This document shows, in pieces, positions 10,724 to 20,040 of a stretch of DNA of 29,457 bases. Under the pieces are notes generated by a model that was not told the DNA's origin, ran no database searches, and worked only from the letters and a program-made list of their open reading frames with translations. Within the stretch, counting starts at the first letter, position 1, and each line of letters starts with the position of its first letter. Origin of the DNA: Purshia tridentata (lineage: Eukaryota; Streptophyta; Magnoliopsida; Rosales; Rosaceae). The stretch lies in assembly GCA_003254885.1 (NCBI GenBank), contig QANT01001187.1, positions 1 through 29,457 on the forward strand, written 5' to 3'. A program made the translations under genes and the position numbers.

Positions 10724-11627
10724 ATGAAGATGGCTTCTGATGATATTCCTAGTAGTGTCCCTATTAATCCTTTGAATCAATCTGATATCGAAGCTACTGT
10801 TGTTGTTGACACAGTTTGTCTGCAAAGGTACCCTTTTGTCATATCTAATAATATTGTTAGCTCAGCTACTGAGAAAGAATACTTGAAGCTCGAGAGACTT
10901 CACCGCCCCAACAAGGAAATTTTATTGACCCCCAATGCCCAATCTAGGTGTCTTCATTTCTATGAAGATTCAGCCATTTTTCATTTACAACCATTTAAAT
11001 TTGGCTCTTGCCTTTCTCTAAGGAGTTTTTAAATTACCTCGAACTACCCTATGATCAGCATGTTCCAAATAGTTGGAGAACCATTCTTCAACTTATTTCT
11101 CGTTGGAGTATCTATAAGTCAAAGAGCTTTGACAGAAAGGATCTCCTACAAATTACAATCAGGGATGTTATGTACTAGTATATCCTGATCCCTATTGAGA
11201 AGATTAATGGGTGCTTTTAGTATCTAAACCCTAGGAAAAATATAGGTGTGATCACTAAACCCATCTTCCAACCATGAATGGAAAGAGTACTTTGTTCATG
11301 TGAGTAGTGAATGGGAATTTAGGAATGATGAACCTAAAGACTTCACTGTCCCTCGAAAATGGAATTTTGAAGGGATATCTAAATCGAAGAGAGCCTGCCT
11401 AATTTTAAATGAATCTGAAAAAAAAAAAAGATTAAATGGTTTTGGACTTGAAGTTTATTGTAATTCCCAAAGATGACCCCAAAATTGTCACTGCCAAGAC
11501 TGATCCTAGCTTTCGAACCAGAACCAATGCCAACTTTGACCTTGAATGCTCTAATGATGCTTTTTTCAAGGCTATCATATCTAAAATTGACCAATATGTG
11601 GTTGAGCCCAGGTCCAGTGGATAAGAA
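10724..11627 (+). pseudogene. Broken gag-like protein, putative gypsy-type transposon family
   Basis: The frame starts at ATG 10724 (or 10730, MASDDIPSS) and runs to a TAA at 11030. FHLQPFKFG then LSLRSF leads into a shifted frame (FLNYLELPYDQHVPNSW, from about 11027), followed by stops near 11176, 11218 and 11273. Further on come WKEYFVHVSSEWEF (from about 11280) and KTDPSFRTRTNANFDLEC up to TAA 11625-11627. The order (a fold with F.L.PF.FGL.LPL..F, then N.W, then WK..FF and W.F) resembles the plant 'putative gypsy type transposon' N-terminal domain of some retroelement gag-like proteins. The match is from memory of the pattern, so the family name is moderate confidence. It starts only 44 bases after the LTR end at 10680, so it may be the first gene of a second, tandemly joined element. 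Confidence 0.5.
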
Positions 11628-12564
11628 ATGATTTTCACTCCTAGACTCCTAGTTCTTCAAAAGGTAGGAATGCAGAGCATAAGGTTCAAATTTCTTCAAG
11701 AAAATGAATTCTGGTTTTCCCTTCCAATGGACTCCTCAAGCCTAAATTATGCAAAAAGGGAGGCGAGTTACTAATTAAATCCACCTATGCATCTCTCATG
11801 TCTTCCATATATTGCTAATTTTGAGATGAATCGCTTATTTCGTGATTCATTTGGTCTAGCCTTTGAACCACGTTTTGTGTACCAGTTGTCAATGTTCGAA
11901 TTGTTGGTTTATTGGTGGATTGCCCTAATTCGGGCAATGAACATCATTTTGGCTGATACTCTAATTATTCACCATTGGTAAATTTCTTCATTCCAACAGA
12001 GGGCACCAACTGATGAGGCTCGAAATTTCCAACTCTCAAAATAATAATAATTTAGTTTTGTTAATCCCTCTTTAACTGATTCCTTCTATTCTTACTTTCC
12101 TGCTACAATGAGCAACTAAATTATATGTGTCCCTTGGGAGTCTTCTCCTCAAAGGGCCTTCGATGCCAAAGTCAATTATCATTCTTTTATGTATAAACTT
12201 TACTTTCTTCAGATAGATTTTCTTATTTTGTTTCTTGAGCCTCGCTGCATTCTTATACCCTTCACCTAGAGGTATTTGATCTTTAAATTGATGGGATAAA
12301 CTCCAAATCAAGTACCCACCAAGGCTCATCTAAATTGTCGATGCAATTTAGACTAGGTTCGTCTGAATTTCAAATTCAGCTAGTATAAGTAACCAATTGA
12401 AAAAGGCTTTGGGCTTGATTTAAGATACACAAATTGATTATGAATAAAAAGTTGGGCCAACCCAATACGGTAATAAAATATTTAGTAATAATTCCTCATG
12501 GGCTATCACTTTGTAATTTTTTTTTCTAGGTTGCTGATATGTCGGTTAGAATCATTACGGGTTT
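11628..12564. other. Region without a recognisable gene
   Basis: Plus-strand frame 11787-11981 and minus-strand frame 12072-12329 are open but show no domain I recognise. The first is hydrophobic near its end, and the second is basic (RLKKQNKKIYLKK). They may be residues of the damaged element upstream. Nothing else stands out. Confidence 0.35.
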
Positions 12565-12687
12565 GTTGGTGGTTGTTTATTGTTGGTACAATGACATTAT
12601 ATTCCTCTGATATTAGTATGTTGGTGGTTGTTTATTGTTGGTACAATGGCATTATATTCCTCTGATATTAGTATGTTGGTGGTTTTT
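12565..12687. repeat. 55-bp tandem duplication with a partial third copy
   Basis: GTTGGTGGTTGTTTATTGTT begins at 12565 and 12620, and the next start, GTTGGTGGTT, is at 12675. The two complete copies differ at a single base (ATGACATT versus ATGGCATT), so the duplication is recent or homogenised. Confidence 0.93.
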
Positions 12688-13857
12688 ATCATGAAATTAG
12701 ACAGATCTTGGCTTCCTCCACCTTCACCCCTCTCTCTCTTTCCCAGTATCTGATTTTCCTTTTTTTTTTTTTTTTTCTCTTTTGTGCTAAACTTAGCGAA
12801 TTGATTTGCCAATGGAGTTGTATTTGGATAGGAGAAGAGGCTGTGTTTGCATGGATTAACTAATGGGGAAGTGGGAATCGGCTGAATTAGCAAATAGCAA
12901 ACAAGTGGAGACTTTGGAGTGTGGTGAAGTCATGTTCACATATTTGGGGAATTCGAGCTCTGTGGAGATATTGAACAATGGACGTAAAAAAAACTGAAAA
13001 ATATTGCTAGTTCATTTGAGATTGGAAAAAACAAAAAAAACCATACGTAGATCTACAGTGTTGGTTTTTTTTTTCTTTCTTTTTTTGCATCTTCTCTACA
13101 GATCCAAACGACACCTATAATCTTCTCACCATAATAAAAGTCAATCAGAGATTCACCATATCAATTCCAAAAATAGGCAAAAAAAAAAAATTAAAATCAA
13201 AGAGTGAGAGAGTGAGAGAGAAGTAGAAAGAAAGAAATGGAGGAGAAAAAAAGAAACTGATAATTTTTTTAAAATTTTTTGTCTACATGGCATCTATATG
13301 GCCTCCACGTCATTAAAAAAGCCCAATTAGCAAAGCCAAGGCATCATTTAATAGAAAAATAGACAAAATCACTAATGTTGCATGATTTCTGATAGTTCAT
13401 GAAGCGCTTGTAAATTTTTTAATTTAGATAACAACTAGAAAGTACTCCTATAGTTTGATGGGCTAATTTGTAAAGAGAGACTTAGACTTAGGTTCCTCAA
13501 TATAACAATATTTAGACCAAAGCCAATGGAGATTTAAAATTCATAATCAAGTCCTTTTATGCCATGTAGGATTTGCCACATTGGATTTTTTATACCAAAA
13601 TTTTCTATATTATTATTTTAAATATTTTAAATCCCAAAATTTTTTAAATTTAAATCCCACAATTTAAGGGATTTAAATACTAAGATTTGAATTTTAGAAA
13701 CCCACAAAGTTTGAAATTTAAACTCTAAACCTTAATTCTCAAATTTATATTTAGATTTAAAACATAAACTAGAAGCTCCAAAATGTTCGTCTTACAACCT
13801 AATCTCTAAACCTGAAATCTAAACCCTTAAAAAGTTAGTACGTGTTATTTGATTAGT
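12688..13857. other. Non-coding, homopolymer-rich stretch
   Basis: No gene is visible. There are T-runs near 12760, 13055 and 13080, a purine-rich GAGAGA/GAAAGAAA stretch at 13200-13255, and between 13610 and 13740 repeated AAATCCCA/AAATTTAAA sequence. Confidence 0.45.
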
Positions 13858-13895
13858 ACTTGAAATGATACATTTGTTTTGTACGTGTTTGTAAG
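13858..13895. repeat. Left part of a TGATACATTT..TTGTAC minisatellite
   Basis: TGATACATTTGTTTTGTAC here matches TGATACATTTCATTTGTAC at 14794, on the far side of the hAT-like element, so the element appears to have landed inside a pre-existing tandem array. Confidence 0.5.
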
Positions 13896-14784
13896 TAGGG
13901 ATGGGCATTTCACCGTAAAACCGATTAACCAAACTAAACCGTTATTAAAAAAACTGTATTGACTTTTTTTGGTCAAATATCGTAAAAAACTAAACCAAAC
14001 CGGCTCAAGTTGGTGTAGGTGTCAGAACTGATATATTAAATATATGTTAATTTTCATATTTTATATATGGTTTTAACTCCTATTATAAAGTAAAAGAAAC
14101 AAAAAACTAAAACCCTGTATTATAATTATATATCCTTGTCCATATTATAGATTATAATTATAGAGTATATATTTTAGCACTATAAGAATAATAGACTATA
14201 ACATAGAATATACATATATATATTTATATATATATATATAAGTATTGGAATTATATAACGTTATGTATTAGAATAAGTATTAAGTATATAAATATATCTT
14301 AGCTATACCCTAAACTAGTAAACGACTAAACTCTATTAAGTATATAAGTATATACCCTATACATAATGCTATATATATATATATATATTATAATGTCATA
14401 TACCCAATCCTTATATGGTTTATAACTTTAGAATTTTATATATATGTTATAACTTATAATGTCACATGGGTTTGTATTATTGTTTCATTTTATTTGGACT
14501 TTTGGTTTGTATTATTATTTTACTTTCTTACTTTGTATTTTAGGGCTCAAAGACATATTTGTCCTTAAAAGAGGCTCAAAAACATATTTGGATTGCAGCC
14601 AAATTTGAACTATGTACAGGCTCAAGTGTGAACCGTAACACCGAACAAACCGGACCACATAAAGTCTGGTTTGATTTAGTTTTCCACTAATATTTACGGT
14701 GTTAAACAGCACCGTGCATGCATTTTCAATGTGGTGCGTGGTTTTATACAAACACTGCAATGAACCGCATGCCGTCCACCCCTA
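13896..14784. mobile_element. Decayed non-autonomous hAT-like element (889 bp)
   Basis: The left end TAGGGATGGGC (13896) and the complement of the right end (TAGGGGTGGAC, ending at 14784) match at 9 of 11 bases. Subterminal GGTTTGGTTTAG-like and ACCGTAAA sequences near both ends are typical of plant hAT non-autonomous elements. The eight flanking bases (TTTGTAAG left, TTGTTGAG right) agree at five positions, consistent with an old 8-bp target duplication. The interior is extremely AT-rich with (TA)n runs and has no transposase frame. Confidence 0.55.
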
Positions 14785-14792
14785 TTGTTGAG

Positions 14793-14960
14793 TTGATACA
14801 TTTCATTTGTACTGATACTTGGATTGTATATTTCATTTGTACCAATAACAAAGTTGGTACATTTTAAATGTACCAACAAATGGATTGACACATTTTAAAT
14901 TAATCTACACATGAAATAATACACTTTAATTATACAAACATATGGATTGTCTCTATAGTA
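14793..14960. repeat. Right part of the TGATACATTT minisatellite
   Basis: Units of about 27-34 bases built on 'TTG(A/G)TACATTT..ATTTGTACC' follow each other at about 14794, 14821, 14854, 14884 and 14918. One unit is a perfect 23-base palindrome, TTGGTACATTT-T-AAATGTACCAA (14854-14876). Confidence 0.65.
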
Positions 14961-15192
14961 GAATATATAAATATATATATATATTTATACGATAAAGTCA
15001 TATGCTGAAAGTAACAACATAAATTAATGACTAATTATCTTTACTATTATAAAGCCATGAGACACTTTTGGTGTTACAAGCTTCATCAAATTTTGAATTA
15101 CATTAAATGTCCTTCATTCAACCTAATAAATAAAGGTATAATTGTAAAACATAAATATATATTATAACAAAATTTTAAAAATAAAAAAATAT
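14961..15192. other. AT-rich spacer before the Copia element
   Basis: A TA-rich stretch (14966-14990) and plain AT-rich DNA with no gene visible. It ends in AAAATAT immediately before the Copia LTR. Confidence 0.4.
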
Positions 15193-15292
15193 TGTAGATA
15201 ATATGAATGTTCTCATCAAATAATTACTTATCACATTTCATATATTTATCTAAATAGATAATCATTAGATATTAGTAGATAATTATCCATTT

Positions 15293-15450
15293 GATTTTCC
15301 ATGTATTTATCTTAGTGATAAGGTAGGGTATTATCTTATGTAAATGTTTATCACCTGAAACCTATAAATAATGATTTTCCATGTATTTATCTTAGTGATA
15401 ATGTAGGGTATTATGTTATGTAAATGTTTATCACCTGAAACCTATAAATA
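15293..15450. repeat. 80-bp tandem duplication inside the 5' LTR, duplicating the core promoter
   Basis: GATTTTCCATGTATTTATCT starts at 15293 and 15373, and both copies run through TATCACCTGAAACCTATAAAT. Only the second copy continues into AGAGGCATTATAGAATGG, as the 3' LTR does. The 3' LTR has one copy, so the duplication arose after insertion. Confidence 0.9.
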
Positions 15451-15453
15451 GAG
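15441..15453 (+). promoter_or_regulatory. TATA box of the Copia 5' LTR
   Basis: CCTATAAATAGAG is a near-consensus plant TATA box, about 70 bases before the LTR end. An additional copy (CCTATAAATAATG, from 15361) lies upstream in the duplicated unit, and the matching box in the 3' LTR is at 22003-22014. Confidence 0.75.
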
Positions 15454-15522
15454 GCATTATAGAATGGAAATTTGTACTCTAAATTTTCTTCTCTATCTCT
15501 AAAGATCTTTATTTTTACAACA

Positions 15523-15540
15523 CGTTATCAGCACGAAAGC
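15523..15540 (+). other. Primer-binding site of the Copia element
   Basis: CGTTATCAGCACGAAAGC immediately follows the 5' LTR. A TTATCAGCACGA sequence directly after the LTR is common in plant Copia elements and is the reverse-transcription priming site; the tRNA partner is not identified here. Confidence 0.75.
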
Positions 15541-15962
15541 TATGGTATATTTGTTAAGTTGTTTCTTTATTTACAAGACAATGATCATCAAGAGGCTTTA
15601 TTATTATAATAGGTGATTCAACTCTACTTGTAATTGCTTGTTTACATACTTGATGATTATTTGATATAGTGAATTACTTATGTAAGAGATTGATGCACTC
15701 ATTTATTTATTATAACTTGATTGATTTACATGGTGCAGTTTATATATTGTTTCCTTTATTTAATTATTTATTGTATAATTGTACCTGAAGTTCACATATA
15801 TGTGAAGATTATTAGAGCCTGAAGTTTTAATTGCTATCTTTTAATTTCCAAACTTGAAGTTTTGGGTAAATGTGTTTATATTGAAACATATTATTAAGAA
15901 CTTGAAATTCTATAACTAGTTTTTCCATGAGTTCTAAATATCTCATTTTCTTTATGTAGAAA
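15541..15962 (+). other. Copia untranslated leader
   Basis: An AT-rich leader between the primer-binding site and gag. TTGAAGTT/CTGAAGTT motifs recur (about 15787, 15820 and 15853). No frame is seen. Confidence 0.5.
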
Positions 15963-17014
15963 ATGACGGATTTGACCAAACTGAAATTTGTTCAACTTGA
16001 CATGTCTAAAAAGAACTATTTGTCATGGGTCCTAGATGCTGAGATTCACTTTGAATTTTGGTAACACTATCAAAAAAGACAATAAAGCCTCCCTACAGGA
16101 CTTTACCAAAGCTTTGATCTTCCTTCGCCATCATATCCATGAAGGGTTGAAGAGTTAATATTTTACTATCAAAGATCCATTGACTCTCTAGAATAATTTG
16201 AAAAAAAAAACGTTTGATCACCTAAAAACTGTGATCCTCCCTAAGGCTTGCAATGATTGGATTCATTTGTGTCCACAAGATTTTAAGACAGCATATGAGT
16301 ACAACTCTGCACTCTTTCGAATCAGTTCTAAATTAGAACTATATGTGGTGATAATATGACCGATGTAGAACTATTGGAAAAAACTTTCACTACTTTCCAT
16401 GCCTCAAATGTGCTCCTATAGCAGCAATATCTTAAGCGTGGTTTAAGAAGTACTCTGAACTGATCTCATGTCTTCTTCTTGCCGAGCAAAACAATGAGCT
16501 CCTAATGAAGAACCAGCTTTCACGTCCAATAGCGGTGGCAGCACTCCTTGAAGTGAATGCTACTTTATCTTGCAGTTGTGGTCGTGGTCATGGCCATAGG
16601 CGTGGTTAAGGACATGGAAGTGGTACTGGGTGCCATAATGGTCAAGGTGGTTGGTTGCCAAAATAATTTGGGTCCGAGACACACAAGCCCACCCAAAGGA
16701 GAACAAGCAAGAGAAAGGAAAGGCCATATAAACAAATCCCTTAAAACATCTGTGGGTGCTTGTCACAAGTGTGGTAAATCTGAACATTGCTTGCGTGCTT
16801 ACCGCATGCCCAAACACTTGGTAGACTTTTACTAAGCCTCTTTAAAGAGGAAGAACAAATCTTTTGAAGTCAATTATGTTGATCAAGTCCTTGACCTAAT
16901 TGACATTTCGGACCCAGTGGACATAAGTCATCTTAATGTCTCTGATTTCTTCACTAACACTAATGCACAACCATTTGATGCTATGATTGGTGGTCAAGTT
17001 GTCCACCCCAATTA
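15963..17014 (+). pseudogene. Copia gag, with frameshifts and a damaged zinc knuckle
   Basis: ATG 15963 opens MTDLTKLKFVQLDMSKKNYL then SWVLDAEIHFEF, the usual start of a plant Copia gag (UBN2-type). The frame then breaks near 16062 and repeatedly after. Recognisable later pieces are DFKTAYEYNSALFRISS (from about 16281), FSTFHASNVL (from about 16388), a Gly/Arg/His-rich stretch, and the nucleic-acid-binding knuckle CHKCGKSEH (about 16761-16787). The last metal ligand of the CX2CX4HX4C knuckle is Tyr (TAC), so the finger is broken. The end (DPVDISHLNVSDFF, from about 16914) is the spacer before protease. In the family, gag forms the virus-like particle. Confidence 0.82.
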
Positions 17015-17230
17015 ATTTGTTGTTTATTTAATCAATTTATTGCTTTATGATTAGTTTCAGATTTGCATCTATTAATTTTTTTAAATTTTTTTTTGGTTTG
17101 CACATGTAAGAACAATTTTTATTATAAAAATACATGTCGTATTTTTTTCTTTAAATTGAAAGTAATTATTTTCATTTATTTTGGAAGGCAGTCAATAAGG
17201 ATTGTGGTGGTCAATTTTTCCAAAATAATA

Positions 17231-17460
17231 GCGAGGATATTTGTCTCATAGATAGTGCAACTATGCACATTATACTCCGAGATAGGAAGTATGTTTCTAA
17301 TATAGCATTAACAAAAGTTAGGATTACTACTATATTAGGTTGCACAAGCCTGATAGAAGGCTTCAAAAGAGCCCACATTGTGTTACCCAATGAAACAATT
17401 GTCCACGAGCAATGCTATATACTCAAGCAAATCCAAAAGAAATTTGCTTAATTTTAAAGA
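17231..17460 (+). pseudogene. Copia aspartic protease remnant
   Basis: EDICLIDSATMHIILRDRKY (from about 17234) contains the active-site Asp in DSAT, the plant Copia variant of the retropepsin D-S/T-G/A triad, followed by the conserved GxxxLIEGF..A.IVLPN segment (17340-17394). The frame ends shortly after, at about 17451, where the family normally continues into the gag-pre-integrase region. The active-site triad itself looks intact, but the polyprotein around it is not. Confidence 0.78.
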
Positions 17461-17584
17461 TATTTGTTTGAATGGATATCATATTGAAACCATAACTGAG
17501 CATAATGCTAAATATCTTTGCATTACCTCCAATATTTACAGCTAGAAGTGTATATTAGAGAAGCTCCTTGCTTTTTCATTTGGA

Positions 17585-18300
17585 TTGTACTATACAACTA
17601 TAAAATTTATTGAGGCTCATGTGGTCATGAGCCTGAACTTCATTGATCCAAAGATTTTCATGCTTTGGCATGACCAGTTAAGTCATCCTGAATCTACTAT
17701 GATGCGTAGAATTATTTCAAATTCTTATAGGCATCTATTAACGACTCAGCATCTAGTTGGTCTAACAACAACCTTTGTATAGCTTGTTGATAAGGAAAGT
17801 TAGTTATCAGACCCTCTCTTTTAAAGCTTGATAAAGAATCTCCATCATTTCTGCAAAGAATTCAATGGGATATTTGTGGGCCCATTCAGCCATCATGTAG
17901 TCTATTTCGTTACTTTATGGTTCTAGTTGACGCATGCAGTAGATGGTCATATGTTTACCTCTTCTCAACTCATAATGTTTCATTTGCTAGACTATTGGTT
18001 CAGATAATTAAATTACAAGCTTAGTTTCCTGATAATCCTATAAAGTCAATTTGACTTAACAATGCTAGTGAATATACGTCTCAAGTCTTTAATGGCTATT
18101 ACATTGCAATTGATGTTGAATATCATGTTCCTCATGCTTATACTCAAAATAGTTTAGCAGAAACTTTTATTAAACGCCTTCAATTGATTGCTCGAACTTT
18201 GCTTATGCAATCAAAATTGCCAGTTTATACATGGGAACATGCTAATTTACATGTTACATCATTAGTTCGACTAAGACCGGTGAATGATTATCAATACTCC
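17585..18300 (+). pseudogene. Copia GAG-pre-integrase and integrase, catalytic Asp lost
   Basis: MLWHDQLSHPESTMMRRII (about 17660-17716) is the pre-integrase motif (WH.RLGHP). The integrase core follows after a frameshift: FLQRIQWDICGPI gives the first catalytic Asp (about 17872), then DACSRWSYVY. The second catalytic Asp should lie in LDNAxE but reads LNNASEYTSQVF (about 18055), so Asp has become Asn, next to an in-frame TGA (18052-18054). The third residue, Glu of NSLAETFIKR (about 18151), is present. Stops and the lost Asp mean no strand transfer is possible. In the family this enzyme inserts the cDNA into the genome. Confidence 0.85.
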
Positions 18301-18319
18301 CTTTTACAATTAGCTTTTG

Positions 18320-18770
18320 GGAGCTAGCTAAATATTTCACATTTACAGACTTTTTGGTGTGCCGTATTTGTACCCATAGAACTTCCACAATGCACGAAAA
18401 TGAGTTCTTAATAGGGACTGGGGATATATATTGGTTTTGATTCACCATCTATTATTAGATATCGTGAACCCTTAATGGGTGATATCTGTACTGCATGTTT
18501 TGCAAATTGTCACTTTGATGAGATAGTTTTCCCACTGTTAGAGAGGGAAAGAAGACTGTTCCTAAAGAACAACGTGAATTATTGTGGACTATAGCTACTA
18601 TGTCTCATCTTGATCTTCGTACGTCACAATGTAAAATACAACAGATAGTTGATCTTCAGAAGATTGCTAATCAAATACCATATGCATTTACAGATATAAC
18701 AAAAGTAACAAAATTACATATACCAGTTGTGAATACACCTGCAAGGATTGATGTCCTAGTTGAATAATTA
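18320..18770 (+). pseudogene. Copia integrase C-terminal/connecting region
   Basis: HLQTFWCAVFVPIELPQCTK (18338-18397, a variant of the HLRxFGC.VYVP motif), then LGIYIGFDSPSIIRYREP (18418-18471), FANCHFDEIVFP, SHLDLRTSQC and NQIPYAFTDITKV up to a TAA at 18765. This is the usual sequence linking integrase to the RVT_2 domain. Two adjacent stops sit at about 18407-18413. A short direct repeat, GTGCTACCAAATAATTTA with a GCGCTACC variant, follows at 18773-18820. Confidence 0.8.
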
Positions 18771-18824
18771 AATGCGCTACCAAATAATTTAAAGTTAAAT
18801 GTGCTACCAAATAATTTATATGTT

Positions 18825-20040
18825 GCAAGTTGAAGCGTGATAAACCTATAGGTTCAAAAGATTCAATTCCTCGAAAAATGAAATCAAAAGTAAATTCCAG
18901 CGAGAATGGTGAACACAAACTTAATGGTAGTTCAATTTTATAATAAGAAAAGGTCCATGATGAGACTAAACCCCGGAAGAGGCACATGTACGTAACAATA
19001 AAGAAATTTCGATGAATTTTGAATGCAATAATAAATTGTTGGATGGCGATAAAATGATCATTGATGATATATTTTCATTCACAATAGCTATTGAGATCAT
19101 TAAGCTGGTGATAATCTTGAACCTAGATCTGTTGATGATTGTAGACATAGGCACGATTGGCCTATATAAAAAGATGCAATTCAGACTGAGTTGAACTCCT
19201 TAGAAAAGCGTGGCATTTTTGAACCTGTAGTCCAAATACTACATGAACCCTATAGGTTACAAGTAGGTGTTTACAAGAATGCGTAATGAAAAAAAAAAAG
19301 ATTGTGAGATTTAAAGCACAATTTGTTACACAAGGTTTTTCTCAAAGGTTTGGAATTGACTATCATGAAACATAATCTCTCGTTATGGTACATTCAGATA
19401 TTTAATAAGTCTAATAGTTTCAGAGAAATTAGACATGCAACTTATGGATGTTGTTATTACATACTTATATGAAGATTCAGATGGTAATATTTTTATGAAA
19501 GTCCCAAAAAGACTCAAGTTGCCTAAAACGATTAATACAAAACCACGAAATATGTACTCTATTAAATTGAGATGATCACTATATAGGTTAAAACATTCTG
19601 GATGAATGTTGTACAATCTACTTAGTAAATATATGATAAGAGAAGGGTATATAAATGACCCTATATGCCCATGTGTTCATAAAAATGTCAAATTTTGGTT
19701 TTGCCATAATGGCAGTTTATGTCAATGATATGAACTTAATTGGAACTCCTGAATAGATCATAAAAACTACTGAATATTAAAGAATGAATTTGAGATGAAA
19801 GATCTTGGGAAAACCAAATATTGTCTCGGTTTGCGCAGATCGAGCATTGTGACAAAGGAATTCTTGTCTATCAATCAATATATACCAAAAAAACATTGAA
19901 ATGTTCTAATATGGATAAAGCTCATCCGTTGAGTACTCTAATGGATGTTTGGTCTATTGACACTAAGAAATACTCATTTCATCATAAAGAATATAATGAA
20001 AGAGTCTTTGGTCCAAAAGTACCATATCTTAGTGAAATAG
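18825..20040 (+). pseudogene. Copia reverse transcriptase (RVT_2), N-terminal part, active site mutated
   Basis: The conserved RVT_2 stretches appear in order in shifting frames: KKIVRFKAQFVTQGFSQRFG (about 19291-19355) and IDYHET, MDVVITYLYEDSDGNIFMK (19448 onward), LYRLKHSG (about 19579), then AVYVNDMNLIGT (from about 19712), where the catalytic YVDD box reads YVND (AAT at 19724-19726). ELKDLGK-like EMKDLGKTKYCLG (about 19794-19834) and MDKAHPLSTLMD (from about 19911) follow. The frame stops at PYLSEI (to 20039), exactly where the nested transposon starts, and resumes at 20905. The Asp-to-Asn change alone would abolish polymerase activity. Confidence 0.87.

Larger units (their letters stand above)
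15193..15522 (+). repeat. 5' LTR of the Copia element (330 bp)
   Basis: It runs from TGTAGATAATATGAATG to TTTTTACAACA and is followed by the primer-binding site. Its counterpart at 21856 is 99 bases shorter, mainly because this copy contains an 80-bp internal tandem duplication (15293-15372 and 15373 to about 15450). The shared parts diverge by roughly one base in ten by eye. Confidence 0.93.

Noticed and set aside
11787..11981. Hydrophobic 64-codon frame
   Set aside because: Not recognisable; probably a chance frame in decayed transposon DNA.
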